From Actinomycetota bacterium (lineage in GTDB: Bacteria; Acidobacteriota; Blastocatellia; Chloracidobacteriales; Chloracidobacteriaceae): a stretch of 5,942 nucleotides of DNA. The position numbers and the translations under genes were made by a program. The notes beneath the pieces are model-generated. The model was not told the DNA's origin and did no database searches. It saw only the letters and a program-made list of their open reading frames with translations. Location of the stretch: positions 1 through 5,942 of the forward strand of contig JAAFHI010000246.1 in NCBI GenBank assembly GCA_013298335.1, written 5' to 3'. Each line of letters begins with the position of its first letter. Positions within the stretch are counted from its first letter, which is position 1. This document shows, piece by piece, positions 5,310-5,942 of the stretch.

Positions 5310-5942
5310 TCACATCTTTCCGCGTTCGACGTCTTTTCGAAACTCGTGGTACTGAAACGTTCCGAGAATCGCGAAGAAATACAAAGGTGACAGCGTCACC
5401 GAAAAAACAAGTCCGAGGAAATTGAAATTGAGGAAGAGGTTTCCAAAGGCCGTCAGCGACACCCAGAGGAAAAGGAGGATCGCGCACACCCGATTCTGGA
5501 AATTCAACCCCAGGTTGAGTGCCAGGGAGAGGACCGAAATAACCGCGAGAACGTGAACCGGATTGATCGGCAGCGTCCCGCCACCGGGAACCGGCGCGAA
5601 GTAGGAAAGCCAGACCGTAAGCAGAAACATCAATCCGGAAAGAATCAGTCCGGTAATCGACGCCCGGCGAATATGTCCCATTGCCCGCCGGTAACGAGGA
5701 TCCTGCCGGTGTGCTTCATTTGGGAATGGCCCCCGATGCAGGTTGACCGGAAACGGCTGGGCCGCCAGGACGGGGGCCGGGACCTGTGTTTGCGCCCAGG
5801 TGCGGGGCGGAGCCAGCGGGGCATAGGGCGGCGGTACCGCGGCAACCGGTCGGGATGGCTGAAAAACGTCGCGCAACTCCGGAAGGCTGTGGGCCGCAAC
5901 CGGCGGGGCGGCTCCCTTCGAGATCAGGTTGCCCGGAGAAAT
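5310..5942 (-). CDS. Paralogous GYF_2-like/four-TM membrane protein (N-terminus cut by window)
   Basis: The frame is open from the window edge to a TGA at 5310-5312, giving 210 residues; the true start lies beyond 5942. A TTG at 5876 is not the start, because codons upstream align one-for-one with the neighbour: ISPGNLISKGAAPPV with IGPYMPVTRVGRPPM, then PELRDVFQ with PELRDLFQ. From that alignment about 32 residues are missing. What remains is the end of the GYF_2-like domain, a Pro/Ala-rich linker (PPPYAPLAPPRTW), the juxtamembrane block RGPFPNEAHRQDPRYRRA, and four membrane helices beginning ITGLILSGLMFLLTVWL and ending LGLVFSVTLSPLYFFAILG. The linker diverges far more than the juxtamembrane block and helices. 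Same strand as the downstream copy, 64 bp apart. Role unknown; probably a partner or subunit variant of its neighbour. Confidence 0.85.
   Translation of the reverse strand: MSPGNLISKGAAPPVAAHSLPELRDVFQPSRPVAAVPPPYAPLAPPRTWAQTQVPAPVLAAQPFPVNLHRGPFPNEAHRQDPRYRRAMGHIRRASITGLILSGLMFLLTVWLSYFAPVPGGGTLPINPVHVLAVISVLSLALNLGLNFQNRVCAILLFLWVSLTAFGNLFLNFNFLGLVFSVTLSPLYFFAILGTFQYHEFRKDVERGKM

Noticed and set aside
5874..5876. TTG as the start codon of the rightmost gene
   Set aside because: Residues coded before it align without gaps to the neighbouring paralogue's GYF_2-like domain, so the frame continues past the window edge.

Overview
The window looks like chromosomal DNA of a free-living, fairly GC-rich bacterium. 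Two things suggest this: a lysine-pathway gene pair of the LysW carrier-protein type, and dispersed low-complexity repeats (CACAAAGG-like and ACCCAGC-like units) of a kind often seen in genomes of uncultivated environmental bacteria. I cannot name a phylum. Sampling by eye suggests a base-composition difference: a stretch of the 2.1-2.2 kb gene holds 31 G+C of 60, against 40 of 60 in the epimerase gene at 3.8 kb.

Left part, + strand (1-1354): the last 55 codons of an ArgB/LysZ-type amino-acid kinase, then a 106-bp gap filled by an imperfect inverted repeat, then a complete M20 metallohydrolase best read as the [LysW]-lysine/ornithine hydrolase LysK. In this pathway the kinase activates the LysW-bound substrate and the hydrolase frees the finished lysine (or ornithine) from LysW. 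The hydrolase carries a small in-frame tandem-repeat insertion just before its first metal-binding motif. The + strand unit ends against a convergent - strand unit at about 1355-1395.

Right part, - strand (5942 down to 1396): five genes in transcription order. Two tandem paralogues have an N-terminal GYF_2-like domain, a proline-rich linker and four membrane helices (5942-5310, cut by the window edge, and 5245-4496). Next comes a TIGR01777-type NAD(P)-dependent epimerase (4469-3549). A 326-bp gap follows, dominated by an 11-copy 21-bp minisatellite (3289-3520). Finally there is a second tandem paralogue pair (3222-2128 and 2124-1396) with an N-terminal cysteine cluster, one membrane helix and OB-like beta-rich tails. 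This last pair is translationally close (3-nt gap) and I do not recognise the family.

The most interesting material is the cysteine-cluster pair. The first 11 residues are identical although seven codons differ silently. The next 62 bp are almost identical DNA with sharp edges. The outer parts are unrelated in DNA. This points to selection on the N-terminal peptide plus recent exchange or gene conversion of the metal-binding core. The minisatellite directly upstream of this pair is a candidate variable regulatory region. No RNA genes, CRISPR arrays, transposases or phage genes are visible.
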